Positions 12,730 to 25,653 of a DNA stretch of 64,000 nucleotides are shown here, piece by piece. The DNA is from Cubamyces lactineus. Its lineage: Eukaryota > Basidiomycota > Agaricomycetes > Polyporales > Polyporaceae. The number at the start of each line of letters is the position of its first letter. The stretch's first letter is position 1. Both the position numbers and the translations under genes were made by a program. The notes below the pieces were generated by a model. It was not told the origin of the DNA and did not search any database. It saw nothing but the letters and a program-made list of their open reading frames with translations. The DNA is taken from NCBI GenBank assembly GCA_022376465.1, contig JACDTU010000014.1, forward strand, positions 62,001 through 126,000, given 5' to 3'.

Positions 12730-14091
12730 CTAAGCAGATAATGATAGTGCAAGCGTGGCGAGGAGGGCTGCAAGCAGTGACCATGGTGAGACTGGTGACG
12801 ATGGCAAGGCCCCGTTGCTGCGAATGACGTCGTTAGTCAGCATCAAGGAATAGCTCGACATTGCTGCCACACTCACGACGCGGGTTTCGATACGATGCTG
12901 ATTGTCATCACCGCGACATACCCGTCTACCGCTAGGGTGTTCTTGTTGCCGACGGTCTGGTCATGGTTTACTCCCGTACTAGAGTTAGAAAGGATACCCG
13001 AGAGGTATACCACGTCGGTCTTGTAGGTATAACCGCCAAACGACGTTTGTCCAGAATACGTCGTTCCATTGGTGATATTGGCGGTGGGTATGAGGGATTT
13101 CTGTGCTGTCGCATTGCCTACTAGCCAATCGCTAAACCAGTTTGTCTGAGCATACGCCCCAGAGTTTGGCCCAGGAAGAGACTCACCGGCCGAGGTTGTA
13201 TCTATAGGACGTTGTAAGCTGTGGAACTTGTGTAGCAATAAAAAGAGAATACTCACCCATTGAAGATGATGTCGTGACCATCTTGGATGGCAGTTAGCGT
13301 CTTCCGAGTCTCGGCTAAACGGAACGTTTACCTTGTATGGGCTTCTCATAGGACGTAGCCATAAATATAGCACCACTAAGGCCGACGACAGATCAGTACG
13401 GCAAATCACGAGAACATTCAAGCAAGTGCGACCGACCTGTTTGCTTTGCTGCCATCCTGTATCCAGTAACGGAAGTGGTTGCCGCCCTTGATAGTCTCGG
13501 TGCAGGTCCCAAGTTGAGGATCGCCATAGTCCCAGCGTAGCTCGGACGTCTCGTTCACTGCTGGTTGGCTCAGCATATCGGGCGAGAGTGGGGGTAAATT
13601 GTGCACAGGGCTCACCTTGCCCCTTGCCATCACCGAGGTTAGCTGTCTGCGCGTCTCCGGCGTGTTGACCTAGACATTCCGCCGCGAAACCCACTGACCT
13701 ATACGACGCGTTTTAACAATCGCAAACACTCCTAGTACAGTGATACGACTCACAAGAAGTAATTGCGCAGCCCACCGGAGTCTTCCTGGTCCACCAATAC
13801 AATCGGGTCGGAGTGACCAGACACGATAACATTCAACGGCTCTCCAAGACCGCCTGTGTTTGGCGCCACCTACGTATCTCCTTCAGTCCAAGTCTAGGCA
13901 TCGTCAAGCCTCATACGTACCGTGAGCATGCTTCCGCCGGCGGTTGTGGGATCATAGAAGCCAGCTGGAGGTACGCTACGATCGTCCCGGCGCCGGAGAG
14001 TGTTGAGAGACCGTGCAGGCGCGCGAGGGTCGAATGCAAAGGAGAGTGCTGGTGCGCATAGGAGGAGGAGGGTGAGAGATGTGGGTGCCAT
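12730..14091 (-). CDS. secreted protein with GPI-anchor-like tail, function unknown
   Basis: Nine exons (first 13921-14091, last 12730-12817) close to 306 aa. Residues 1-20 (MAPTSLTLLLLCAPALSFAF) are a clear signal peptide, followed by an Arg-rich propeptide-like stretch. The ectodomain contains SVGFAAECLGQHAGDAQTAN, LRWDYGDPQLGTCTETIKGG, NHFRYWIQDGS, SYEKPIQDGHDIIFNGYNL and several N-glycosylation sequons (NATA, NITN, NGTT, NSST). The last exon adds a Ser/Pro spacer and a hydrophobic tail SPWSLLAALLATLALSLSA, typical of a GPI-anchoring signal. Without the last intron the frame would stop at 12873; the GTGAGT donor there, a CTAAC branch site and a CAG acceptor support splicing. The YDPTT, NHFRYW and HDIIFNGYNLGRDW blocks look conserved, but I cannot assign a Pfam family. 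Probably displayed on the cell wall or plasma membrane. Confidence 0.8.
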
Positions 14092-16077
14092 GGTCGAATG
14101 GCAAGCACAGCGCGAGGAAGAGGAGAGGGAGTGGGGTAAAGAGCGTATCGAGGGTGGCAGCGAGGGTCAAGAGCAAGCCGGAAATTGGTCGTTTCCGGAT
14201 TTGGGCGGCGGTCCCTCCATCCGGCTTTACGTAAGCCGAACAATACAATATTAGCACCGTCCTCGCTTCCGCAAGCAACTCCCATTGAACTCGAATTAGC
14301 ACCCTCCCTTCGTCGGAGTTGACGTCTCCTTCTGCCATCTCTTGTAGCTGTGCCATGAGCGTTGCCGATGCCGCCAGTGTTCGGCCTCCCTTCCAGATGG
14401 CTGACAGCATCATGTTCTGTTGATCAATGCGAGCTATGCATATGCCCGTCACAGTGCGCTGGCACGAGGGAAGGACCGTTCGCCGCGGGGCGCCCTGCTG
14501 TTGCCCTAGTATTCAAAGTCCTTGTCAACGTCGACAACCTATTTGAAAACAAGCTGTTATCGTAAGTCGAACCGCAGTATGTCGAACCACACTGCACTCC
14601 GCCAGACTCGACTCGGGGCCCGCTTCAAGTCCATCATGTATCGCCCAGCCTGCGGCCTCGGTCGTCCACGTGCTGCCCAGGATCTGTAGAAGAGGCTGAA
14701 GGCGAATCCTTGTCAGGATCATTGCAAACGTATCGCATTATTGCAGTATGACACCACCTACGCGACTGGCGCCGTACGTACGGAGGCCGGAGAAGCGACT
14801 CTTCTGCAGCTGATCTACACGGGCAGTCACGATCTACGAGTGGAAGACTGGCGGCCGAGGACCGATAGCAGCTGGTACAATTCTGGCGGTGCCGCTGCAG
14901 CAACCCGGGCTCTTGACGCCTCGAAATTGTCACCATTGCAAGGGCCACCGTCGTCATTTGCCAATGCCAGGTATGTCTCTGTTAAGAGCTCAGAATGATC
15001 GGGATATATAACGCTTTCCAGGCTCCAGTCGATCTATTCTACTCACACATATGCGTCCACAAATTCTCCTCGGCAACTGCAACCCTGATTGTTCTGCGCG
15101 AAGAACGTGGTTGAATGCTTACCATCATATCCGATAGCTGCAAGAACTGGGTACCAGTCATCGCGTTCCAGTGGTGAGAAGGTCGTGTTCACCTGCTCCG
15201 ACGACGTGTCCATATATATCCTGTCTAGTCGCCGAATCTAACTGCGGAGACCTTGACGTTAATCAAACCCAAGGTAACAACATGTGCATATACCCAACTT
15301 GACATCCGGACCGCCGCTCCTGGTACACAGAACAACGAGCAGAGGTCAGATAGCAGCGCATTCATATCCAAAGGTTGAACAATGACACTTACACTATTCT
15401 TCAGTGCTCATCGATACGGCGCGCCGGGATGAGTGAATAGTCTTCCTGCAGCAAGGTTAGTCCGCAGTCGCCGTGTTTGGTGATCGAGGCCCCCAATTTC
15501 ACACCATACCGACGACGCAGCAGGGCACAAGTTATAGCAATGCATCGAGACTACTGCTGTAGGCGTCTCCAAGCGTCTCTTTACTAGGTTTTCCGTACCA
15601 AATTCCCATGCAGGCGATGCGAGCCCGCTCACACAGTTCAGTTTGATGCGCATGCATACAACAGAGGTACTATCCCAGACTGCCATGGCGGGTGTTGCAC
15701 CTACGCTTGAGCATCTCTGACTGCCCGTTGTCCGATAGACCGTACTGGGGAATCAAAGATGAACTTATATTCAACCCAGAATGAAGACGACCGCACGGCA
15801 ATAGACTCAGAGTACATATCGTACTCGTGCAAAACGGCCATCGTCGGCCATGATTAACTTCACAATCCGCAGCAGGCATGAGAGTCGACGGCGTATCGGC
15901 TGCGAGTCGTTCGTCATTCTCTCCGCATATTCGACGCTCCTCTCCGACGCGAGCACTGCCCAGTCCGCACCTCATGACCGCTGACCGCTCGCCAAGCGTC
16001 CTAACGAAAGGAGATGGCACAACTAGCTTTGGGGCTGGCTTCCTGATGGCACCCGCAGCCCGAGGGTAGTCTGTCTA
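14092..16077. other. gene-poor stretch, one weak candidate inside
   Basis: About 2 kb between divergent genes. The left end should hold the promoter of the secreted-protein gene. Apart from the weak minus-strand candidate at 15100-15213, no frame has a recognisable family or a consistent exon chain. Confidence 0.45.
15100..15213 (-). CDS. possible first exon of a short unknown gene
   Basis: Minus-strand ATG at 15213 opens MDTSSEQVNTTFSPLERD, then DWYPVLAAIGYDG, and is followed by a good GTAAGC donor. It is preceded by a TATATAT stretch. Downstream exons could not be joined with certainty: one path adds VAEENLWTH and stops soon after; another frame at 14840-14980 (TYLALANDDGGPCNGDNFEA) is open but not connected. 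It may be a small gene, a relic or chance. End coordinate marks the donor region only. Confidence 0.25.
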
Positions 16078-16086
16078 CATATAATA
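16078..16086 (+). promoter_or_regulatory. TATA-like box of the DUF6534 gene
   Basis: ACATATAAT lies about 85 bases before the preferred ATG at 16169 and only about 20 bases before the alternative ATG at 16106. This spacing favours the downstream start. Confidence 0.45.
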
Positions 16087-16168
16087 CGGTGGATACAATG
16101 AGGCAATGCAGGGCTTGGCTTGCTCCCGTACTCCGTGTCCTCCAGCTGCATCGTCCCTTGGTGCCAAG

Positions 16169-18513
16169 ATGTCTTTCTTCCATGGGGTCAGCGGTTCCCA
16201 GTCCTTCACGAACACGCCCGTCCCTCCCATTGCGAGCGGCACCGTTATCGGCCCCGTTCAGACCACTGGCATCGGACCGTCGTTCTCTGTTTTCAGCGGC
16301 AGCATGTCCTCTTTCTATAGTGTCGCCACTGCCACTGTAGCGCCGTCGGCCTCATACGCGACCTCGACGGCCAGTTCAACCGGCGTGGCGAGCTCCCAGC
16401 CTGGTTCTGTATTCGACCCGATTTTTGACACGTACTTGGATGTGTATAACTCCCTGAACGCCTCCCTGGGTGCCTTGGTCCTTGGCCTGCTCTTTTCGTC
16501 GGTGTGAGTCAAGCAGATACGACGTTATCATGATCTTTCGAAGTGTTGCTGAAGTTCGAACGTTGACCCTCAGTGCCTTTGGGATTGTTTGCATGAAGGC
16601 AGCGAGCTACTTGCGCAGCTCGCGTTCCGGTGCGGCAGCTTCGAAGATCTTCGTGAGTATTCATGCACATGTACCTAGCGCAGTTGATCTAATGTAGTAT
16701 CCCTGGTAACATAGGCGGTGGGCCTAGTGTGTGTATCGTTTATGATTCGCCATGAGATATACAGCGCATTGATACGCTGCGCCGTTAGCTCGCTGAACTT
16801 GCTACAGACCGTCTTCACTGCCATTGCGGTCTACAAATCGATGGTCGTTGACTTCGGTCAATTGAATGCGTTGCTAGACGATCACTGGTAAGAATGCATG
16901 TTGCCTCGCATGTGTTCGTATTCGCTTGACAATCCGTGTCGACACAGGAGCATCATAGTAAGCTACCGTCGTTCGAACACGCAATCCGATCCTAACGCGC
17001 ATTTCTAGGTCCAGATCGCCTACATGGTGAGCACCACTGTTACCATGACACCTTAGCATGACTCAGCGAGAACCTATAGACCTTCATTGCGTCCATTGTT
17101 CAATGGTGAGTTTGTAAAGGACGTCGAGACTGGATGGAGCTCACCCTCTCCGCAGCTACTTCGCCTACCGTCTCCATATCGGTGCGTTATCCGTCCTTCT
17201 GCATCGGTATACTGTTTAGCAGCCTCTAACCACGGCATATCTGTCCGTTTGACCCGTAGTCAAACGCAACCATTTCTTGACAGGAGCTATCGTGAGTTGA
17301 TCAACATGTTACGCAGCTTCCTTTCTCATCGCGCTTGCTCAGGCTCTTTGTGTCTTGCTCGAATTTGGTGAGTTTCTATGTCGCTGCGTAGTATGGAGCA
17401 TCTCACGAGCCGCTTATCAGCTTTGGCAGTCTGTGAGTCCGCCTCTGAATACGCTCCTCGACTTTCTAACTGCCGAGCGTTGGAACGTAGGTTCCTCTGT
17501 GCAAATGTGAGTGACTCATGCCAATAATCGCTGCACGGCGGAAGGCTAACCAATCTCACCAGGTACTATGAAAGCTACATCACTGTGATGTTGTTCAACA
17601 CTGGCGAAACGGTAAGCTGCCTTATACCATCCGATTGAAGCTGAGCTTGACGCACAGATCTGTTGACTACTAGTGGCCGATGATTACTACATTCGCGATT
17701 TCTGCTGGCATCAATATCGCTATCGCGGCGCATGGCTATATGTGGCTCCAGAAGCCCTATGTGCTCCAGAGGTAAGCGAGACGCTCCTCTTGGAGAAATA
17801 ATCGAAACTAACCATTCACGCAGGAAGGGGAAGACAACTTTCATCGACGAGGCTGAATACTGGACATTCAAGAGCCTCTTCGTCTGTGGGTTAGTAGCGG
17901 TCTCCAAGTCATCTATCACTGTCATGACTCACACTTGGATTCTAGGCTGCTCTCGTTGTACAACGCAGTTGCTGTGGCCATCATGGGGCTCAACCTGAGC
18001 TGGCTCGCAGTGACCTTCGTTCTGGGAAATTGTGAGTTAGATAGGGCCTGCGCACCACGATCATCCTGACATCATTGATGCATCATAGTGTACACGCTCA
18101 GCGTGCTTCTCAAGTGAGGCGTTGCTTGATGATGAATAGGCTAGCCACTTACCACGTCTACTATCTTGCAGCCTGACTGAACGCCGTGCCACCACGCCCA
18201 CTGTATTGGGAGGCCCTCGCGTCCCCACTTTGGACGCTGATTCGATTCGCCCCCCGTCCACTGCTACGTTGACGAACGACACATCCCTGTGGGAGGATGT
18301 CCTCAAGAATCAGATGATGGCAGCGGTCGAGCAGCCTCCGATGACCATGACGAAGGTCTGTCTGCATAACATCCGAGACATGCAGTCAAATTGATGAATT
18401 GCAGAGGGCGAACGAGAAGGAGTTATATGGACTGGGATATGATAGCGGAACTTCTTTTGTGAGTAGACGCGACGCTCTGCATGGCAGCATACTGACAGCG
18501 AGAACAGGTCTAA
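16169..18513 (+). CDS. DUF6534-type multi-span membrane protein
   Basis: Member of a large Agaricomycete family of integral membrane proteins of unknown function, with about seven helices. The N-terminal exon is Ser/Thr/Pro rich, then LNASLGALVLGLLFSSV starts the first helix and AFGIVCMKAASYLR follows the first intron, the usual family opening. Later exons supply TVFTAIAVYKSMVVDFG, VQIAYM/TFIASIVQWYFAYRLHI, a helix TTFAISAGINIAIAAHGYM, SLYNAVAVAIMGLNLSW and YTLSVLLNLTERRATT. The cytoplasmic tail holds LWEDVLKNQM and ends near GLGYDSGTSFV; the final intron (about 18460-18507) places the stop at 18513. More than ten short introns; several junctions between 16900 and 17600 were checked only roughly. 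An ATG at 16106 would add 21 residues with no family support. Confidence 0.75.
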
Positions 18514-19187
18514 AAGACAAGAGGGCAAAGGCTTGCGATGACCGCAAACAGGGATACTTACAAGTTATGGTGGCGGCTCTATAACGTCTTGACGAGAAAT
18601 GATATAAACACCAGTATAGCTTCGGACTAGTACGTACTATCGTTAGGACATGGTCCAGGTCGTGTATCGGATGGACACGCTAGGTTACACATGTGAAGCC
18701 TAGGATCTCGTAGCTGCGCGTGCGGTAGGATTCGGAACGTTGTTCATTCTAGATGTCCTCGATGTCTAAGAAAGGTTATGAAGATGCGCGGTGGGAGTTA
18801 CTGAATGGAGCGAGGTCGGTCAGCTAGCCTGCACACGGCCTGTTTGGGATGTCTCAGTACATGCCACGGCATGGAAAGTGTTCAACAAGGCACGAATGCT
18901 GAGCGTTCGTGACCCTCTCGTAGACAATAAAGCGGACAGCGAGGATGGAAATGGTGGTAGACAAGATCGACGCTGCCAGAGATTGAAGACGCCGCGCGCC
19001 GGAGCTCTGAAGCATGGAAACGAGGTATCAGCGTGGGTTGCCTGTGACGCCGGTGCGCTGCTTGTCCTCTTCTCTTCACCTTCGTCGCTGTCCTCGCCGT
19101 CTGCGACGACGACGGCGCCCGCTTTTCGTCCTTCCTTCCGCCTGCCTCTCGTTTTCTCATGATCTTCTGTCTCTGTAGCTTCGTCCG
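18514..19187. other. intergenic between two plus-strand genes
   Basis: No gene recognised. The right end, just before 19188, is pyrimidine rich (CTCTTCTC, TTCCTTCC runs), typical of fungal promoters. Confidence 0.5.
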
Positions 19188-22100
19188 ATGACCCCTCGCC
19201 CTGCGCTGGCTCCCAAGTCTCGTCCTTTGTCGGCAATTTTCATCGGGTCTGCTGGTTCAACGCCCCCCACGCTTCCCGATCTTCCTGAACCACCCAGCCC
19301 TAGTTCATCTTCTGGCCTGCCTTCTCCGCCCGCGACCAACTCGACAGGCAGCGGAAGCGTCGGCGAAGGCAGTACTACCGCAGGCAGCCTCCGTCACCGA
19401 ACGCCCAGCTTCAAAGCCACCTCAGACATGTCTGGCGGTTCCGGTGACAGATCTTACAATTATAACAAGAAGAGGTCATCAGTCTTAGAGGACGAAGACG
19501 ATCCAGACGAGAACGAAAACGATGAGGATCACACGGCGCGGTTGTCTGACGATCGGCGGCGCGAGTTCCCTAAGGCCGCCAGCGATAACCTCGCCGCGCT
19601 ACAGCGGGTCAAGAACCTGACCCAGAGAAACCGCATGGTTCGTACTGCAGTTTAAACTGTTTCAACAATACGCATATACTCATGCTTCTCATCACCAATA
19701 TGAACTCGTACCATGCTGTGCTGCGCGACGATATGTGCTATGTTGATCATTCATCCTCTCGAACTTCACGATTTATTGTATAGGTTCTAGATAAACTCTC
19801 CTCAATATCTCGCCTTGGCTCTCCAGTGCCTTCCAACCATTCTCGTTCTCCTATGTCTCCACCTACTGCCGGTTCCTCTGCATCCTCCGCGACTTCTTCC
19901 CGTTCTTCAGGGTCGCAGTTGCGTCCTCAATCAGTTTCGAATGGCTCCAGCAACGGGCGCCGCCGTGATACTCAGCTTTCGGGCTCAGAGACTGAGCGCG
20001 AGAGTCAGCACTACTCCAGCCATTCGGTTTCCTCAGATGGTAGGTCGGGCTCTCCCCCTCCATCCGCCTACCCCGAGATCCGTGCTCCGGCCTCTGTAAG
20101 ACCACGTCGAATTTCGGCGCCAGCTTCCCCTGGAAAGGCTGGTCGGTCTAACCGCGAGACAGAGCGCGCATCGTCGCCCGGACCCTCACGCAAGCGTGTC
20201 TCAACCGCCCTCTCAGTAGACGAAGGTTTCGGGCAGTATCGTTCCGATGATGAAGACGTTACTGCTGCCGCCCTTGCGGCAGTAGCTAATTCTAGGCGAA
20301 GCCCAGGGAGCGGAAAGAAGGGCAGACAACCTCTTCCTAGAGAGTTCATGGAGAGGAAGACTTCTGATGAAAAGGTATGTTGTACGTAGTGCCAACTCAA
20401 CCCTTTGCCGATGATGGTATATAGGCCATTCCTGAACCTGCTACACCACATCGACATTCCACTCGTACCGACCTCGGTCGAGGTTCACCCTCACCTCGGA
20501 AGAATCGACATGTGCCGTCTGACCCGCCTCTCTCTCCTCGTCGCCTTGGACAATCCCGCTACTCCACAGTCCGCGAACTCACGCGCAGACATCAGACGCG
20601 GTGGATGTCGGAGGACCTCTCTTCACCCTCCAGAGAGAACCCCGATGAATCTTACGACTCTGTCCCTGGTAGAAGGCAAGGTCACCGAGCTGGGAGCTCC
20701 GAAGGTCTGTTAGGGACCGCTGGAGGGCGGAGCTTGATCGGCGAGGGACTGCGAGCTGCGGGGCTCACGAAGCGCAGAGACGATGATGTGTTCAGCCCGA
20801 CAAATGGGGATCCCCACCCTGTCGTTCCACGCAGGACTCGATCAACTGGAAACTCTTCTGTTATCGCTCAGGGACATGGGGAAGCATCGCCAGAGCAAAG
20901 GAGAGAGAGCAGAGCTATACGCATTGACGAAGGTGTCGGGCCGCCTCGGGACCCGAAGACGCCTCACAATCGGTTATTCGACCGCAGACCTGGTACCTCT
21001 ATGGCCGCATTTCATCACGACACGCACGACTTAGCGCCTCCAAGGACTGCACCACCTCAACTACGAACGTCGACATACGCTCTCCACGACCGGATGCTTG
21101 ATGATTTACAGCGAGAGTCCAACCACGAGCGCGCCTCATCGTCTTCTCCATTCGTTAGGGCCTCCACCGCCCAGGGCGGCGCTCGGGATAACAACGCCGA
21201 GCATCGTCGATTGATGTTCGACTCGCTTTCTATGTTCGAGTCTCAATTGTCCCGTCTTCCGCCAATGGGCCAAACCACCACAAGCACTATTCCGGAGGTC
21301 TTCCAAAGCGCTCAGCACCTGGTGCATGCCCTAGACAAGTTGAATAGCATGTTGAAGGACGGCACGAACAAGGCACTCGAGGCCCAGATCGATGCAGAAG
21401 TCGCGGACCACGGGGACGGCGTCGATCTTGTGGGGTTATGGCAGGAAGTGGGATCTGAACACCGCGAGAACCTCCGTGTCAGTGACGAGGTAGTACGCAA
21501 CATGACCGGATTCCTTCTTGGTGTCGGCAAGATACTCAGGGAAGCTACATCTGGTGGACTCATGCATCACCGAACTGTGAGCCTGGACGAGGATGCCGTG
21601 CGTAGGGCAACACCTGAAGTGCAGGCAAGCGGCGGGCGCGATTCGGATGGTCGCCGCAGTAGGGAAAGTAGGCGGAGCTGGGAGCCAGGTGGGGCAGCTG
21701 CACGGCTCATGACACGGTTGTCAAGCTTGGAAAGGAATGGGACGAGGTCAAGACCAGGATCTTCCATGAACATGATGCGGAGTTCGACGACGTCCAGCAG
21801 CGAAGGGCGCAGTGGCAGCGACGCGGCGAATGACGGCACACCCGCCACCGTACGACAGTCTGCGCCCATTTCTGGAGGGTCTTCGGCCGCTCGACGTCTG
21901 TACATGCCTCGAGGGGATTTCACCGGTCCGCTCGTAACCTCACTGAGCACTGAAGACTTACATGATGACTACGAACCCTCCCCCACGCCTGTATCTCGAC
22001 AGGCCAACGTCTCGCTTCCCGAGCGCCGCCTGCCAGCTCTGGCTGTCCCTCCATCCCTCCCAACCTTACCATCCGAATCCCTGCTTACTCGCAGCAACAC

Positions 22101-22674
22101 AAGCGCCACGGACAAAACGAGCAGACGCAAGATCTCTACGAGCTCGATCGTCACGGTCCGGGCAGAGCCCACTCCCTTCGTCCCAGTCATCAAGCCGTCT
22201 AATCCGACCACGGCGGTCACAGCGCACACCGTGTCCGCTTCCCCAGAAACAGACCGAGCACCGTTCCAGATGCTCCGCAGCGAGTCGGGCAGCTCGTCTC
22301 GGACCAACGGTGTCACGTTCTCACGCCCCAGCACAACCTCTGTATCCTCCGCGCTGAGCGGCCTCCAGCAGCAACACGAGAGGGGTGCGAGAAGCCGCAC
22401 CATTTCCAGCAGTTCCGCTCTCGCTGACCCTGCTCCGTCTGCAGTGCTCGCCCCTGCGGCGCCCATCTCGTCCTCAACGTCAGGCTCCGAGTCGGAGCGA
22501 GAGTCGCGATGGAGGACAATCAGCGCCCGTCCCCGGGTCTCGCTCGACAGTAATCGAAGCGGAAACAGCCCAATCGACGCTGTCGCCGACCGCAGCCTCG
22601 CGTCGACTGTATCGTATTCTGCTGCCCGCAAGGAACGCCGTCGGACGATCACGGAGATTTTCCACGAGAGATGA
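19188..22674 (+). CDS. 1096-residue Ser/Pro-rich protein with short conserved-looking helical blocks
   Basis: Not recognised as a named protein. Three exons (19188-19637, 19784-20374, 20425-22674) close exactly. Most of the protein is disordered Ser/Pro/Arg-rich sequence. Two islands look structured: a coiled-coil-like segment at about residues 136-163 (LAALQRVKNLTQRNRM, VLDKLSSISRLG across the first intron), and about residues 611-723, beginning MFDSLSMFESQLSRLPP and including VFQSAQHLVHALDKLNSML and GLWQEVGSEHRENLRVSDE. The end is basic (ARKERRRTITEIFHER). Disordered proteins with embedded coiled coils are common among septin, spindle-pole and microtubule scaffolds, but nothing here proves such a role. 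Many S/T-P sites suggest phospho-regulation. The first intron starts with the less usual GTTCGT donor. Confidence 0.8.
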
Positions 22675-25653
22675 TGCGCACGTCTGTGTCATTTTACGGT
22701 ACGATACGTCCGCATCCTATATGTCGAGGACACTGTCTGACCAGATGCTTGTCAGGTAGACTGCAGACCGACAAGAGCTCCCTGTCTTCCATCTGCCGTA
22801 GCCGCCGCGTATGGGCCTGCGTGGGTCTTTCGGCGCTCCAGTGCGCCTTCTCCCAAGCTCTTTTTGGCGTGCTCGCGGACAGTTCGTCGTTTTTATTCGC
22901 GTTCTCAGGTTTCTTGGCCTTATACGTCCAGCAGCGGACGTACGGGGCTGTGTGTTTCTCTGTCTCCTCTGTCTCCTCCGCCTCTTCCCTATCCTCACTG
23001 TCGCCTCCGACCTCCTACATCAAGCTTCCGTCTCTGTCCCTCTAAGTAAGATAACGTCTCTCCCTTTCTTTCCCTTCTCTCTCCCTCTGTCAATCTCTCG
23101 CCCTCTCTGTATCCTCAGAAAGTCGCACGTATGTTTATGGGCCCCATGCACGATATGACGAGTCGCCCCAGAGTACGCCACGCTAATTAGCTATAGCAGT
23201 GTAATGGGATGATGTTCAAACGACCGATTTCTCCTACTACTCCCTCGGACGATCCGCGTTCGACGACGACGATACCCCTCTCTACGTTTATACCACTTGA
23301 AAGCACAAGCGGATTCTCCGTTCTTCAGACTGAAGGCACTCGTCGTCGATCGTACATGTGTGTCCGGTAACGATATGGCAAGACGAACCACTTGCGCGTA
23401 TGCCTAGCTACGTATGCACCATGTCCGCGAAGGCATACTGTAAATCTTCACGTTTGGACGGCCTGCTTTGAGCGCAAAGGGCGTGTCAGTACGAGTATGT
23501 ACTGACGGTGGGATCCTAGGGAACGGCTCGGTTCGGCTGCAAGACGGTCACTTGGCTGGCTGGTTGTCGCTGCACCTGCCCCGAGTTCGAGAGAAGCTGG
23601 CCGTTCCTACCCTACTTCTCGCATGGAAATTGATCTTCGAAGCGGAGATATCGGGCTTGGCGGCGCGTGCACGCTCCTGTCACTTGCGATGCGATGTCGT
23701 GAGGCTCTGGAGGCCTTGGGGCTTTTCAGCAGACCGCAGACCGCACCGATGTAAGTAAGGGCCGGCGGACTCTGAGGTTATACACTTGCGAAGCCTTGCT
23801 CGGTGCTCGGATCTCTCACACAAGCTCAGTCGGTAGTTCCCCTTTCTTCGAGATCTCGGTCCACGGTGAGAGATTACGAGGCTCGGGCATTCGCGAGCAA
23901 GGGCAATCTGACACGACCCATACGTCGATGCCTCCGAGGGCAATCCTCAGCCTGATGTCGATGTTGCCTGTCAGACAGCGCACGACGAGGGGCCCGGCGC
24001 GCGCTCATCCTGGCTTTACGCTTATGATGGCCGGCCAGTGCCTGTTCAACGTCCAACGTCCAACAAGCATCATGAACGTACAGCGAACACGCGCATCCTA
24101 TAGAGAGCATGCTCACAAGCTGATGGTTAGATCGAACTTGCTGCTCTAAGGCCAGGGATTGACGTGAACAGCCCCCAGGGCTGCGCCGAGATCCCCTCAA
24201 GGACCTCTCTCGGGTTCACACGTCCTCACCGCCTCTGCTCGACGTGATGGATGGGCGAACGAAGGCGTCCTGGGCAGGAGCGGAGCGTATATGAGGCGTC
24301 ATGGACGGCGGGGTGTCGCTTGAGCTCTGAACATGACTTCCTGAGCACTGGCTCCGGCATCGACGTCCTGAAAACTTCCCTGCCCTTCCCGCTTACTCCA
24401 CGGATGCCACTGCGCCGGCACGCGCGCGTTCGACGTTCTCGGGGTTCGAGCTTCAGGAATGGGCGACGCTGCATGCGGATGCGGGGTTTGGAAGAGGCTT
24501 CTTGGACGTGCGCACCTGCACCTGCGTATGCGTATGCTGCATGGACAGCGAGTGGGTAAGCGCGAGAGAATGTTCAGTGCGGTAACTCGCTCGCTCGTTC
24601 GCTCTATCTTCGCTCCGGCGGGTGGCCTCGTGGAGGGCTGCGAAGGTGCATTCGAGACGTTCCCCCCGGCGTACTGGGAATCGAGTTCGGAACCACCCAG
24701 GATTTAGTATTCAGGAACCTATAGCGGGACGTGGCAACGGTGGATACGCGCATGTCGTGTGCACTTGGCACGCAGCCCTCGGTGCCTGTTGGGCTTCGGG
24801 ACGCACGCTATCGGGGGACCGGGGCCGACAAGCACAGTCGCGCTTACAGCACAAGGACGAGCTGGATGGTTGCTTGGAGGGATAGGCGTATGGATTCAGG
24901 AACCTGGCGATGTCGAGGAGAACAAGGCATATGGGCTGCCTTTCGAGCTCGAGATGGCATCAACGCGTTGCAAGCGTGCGGTATGACGTCGTTGCAGCGT
25001 ACGAGCGCTGTACGTACGTACTCAGGATACGTGTGGACAAGCGAATGCCCCGCATTGACGGGACTGGCGATGGGAGAAGATGATGGGAGAGTGGGAGTTA
25101 CCTGGAATATCGGTACGCTTGATTCAAAATGAGAAGCTGCCTGTGCGGGGAATCCTTGCTGACAACCTCACGAAGCAGTCTTATTTTGCAATCTGTTGCC
25201 AAGTCGTATTCTACGTGCTGAAGGCGAGGGCCTGGCAGAGGTCGAGGTCTGATATAGCGAGGGGTTCAAACGGTGGCCAAGGCTGGGGTCAAAGGATTAA
25301 TCTGGGAGATCGAAGTGCCCACGCGGGAAATATTGATGGATAAACGTCGGCTGCGAGGCGTGGGAGATCGCATCTCGCTCCCATCCTCCTTTAGCGCCGA
25401 TAATAACGCACAAGCGCCGGCTGCTGGGCGCGATCATCCTCTCTCGGCCCTTGACTTGGCCTCCTTCCCCTCCCTCCTCTTCCCGCGCGCCTTGCTTTGC
25501 TACTCCCACCACCGCGCTCGCAGCGCATACATCCTACTTGTCGCCAGCACCCAGCTGCGCGGCACCCACACTCTTTTAACTCACCCTCTTTTACTACAAG
25601 GAGCAAGCATCGCAGGGGTCCGCGCCGACCTCTCAATCTCGTTCTCACCCCGC
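22675..25653. other. 3 kb intergenic or long 5' leader region
   Basis: No recognisable gene on either strand. A strong pyrimidine tract occupies about 22960-23120. The open frame that contains the SH3 membrane protein extends up to 25273, but residues before 25654 look like translated leader. The stretch may hold a large promoter and long 5' UTR. Confidence 0.45.
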
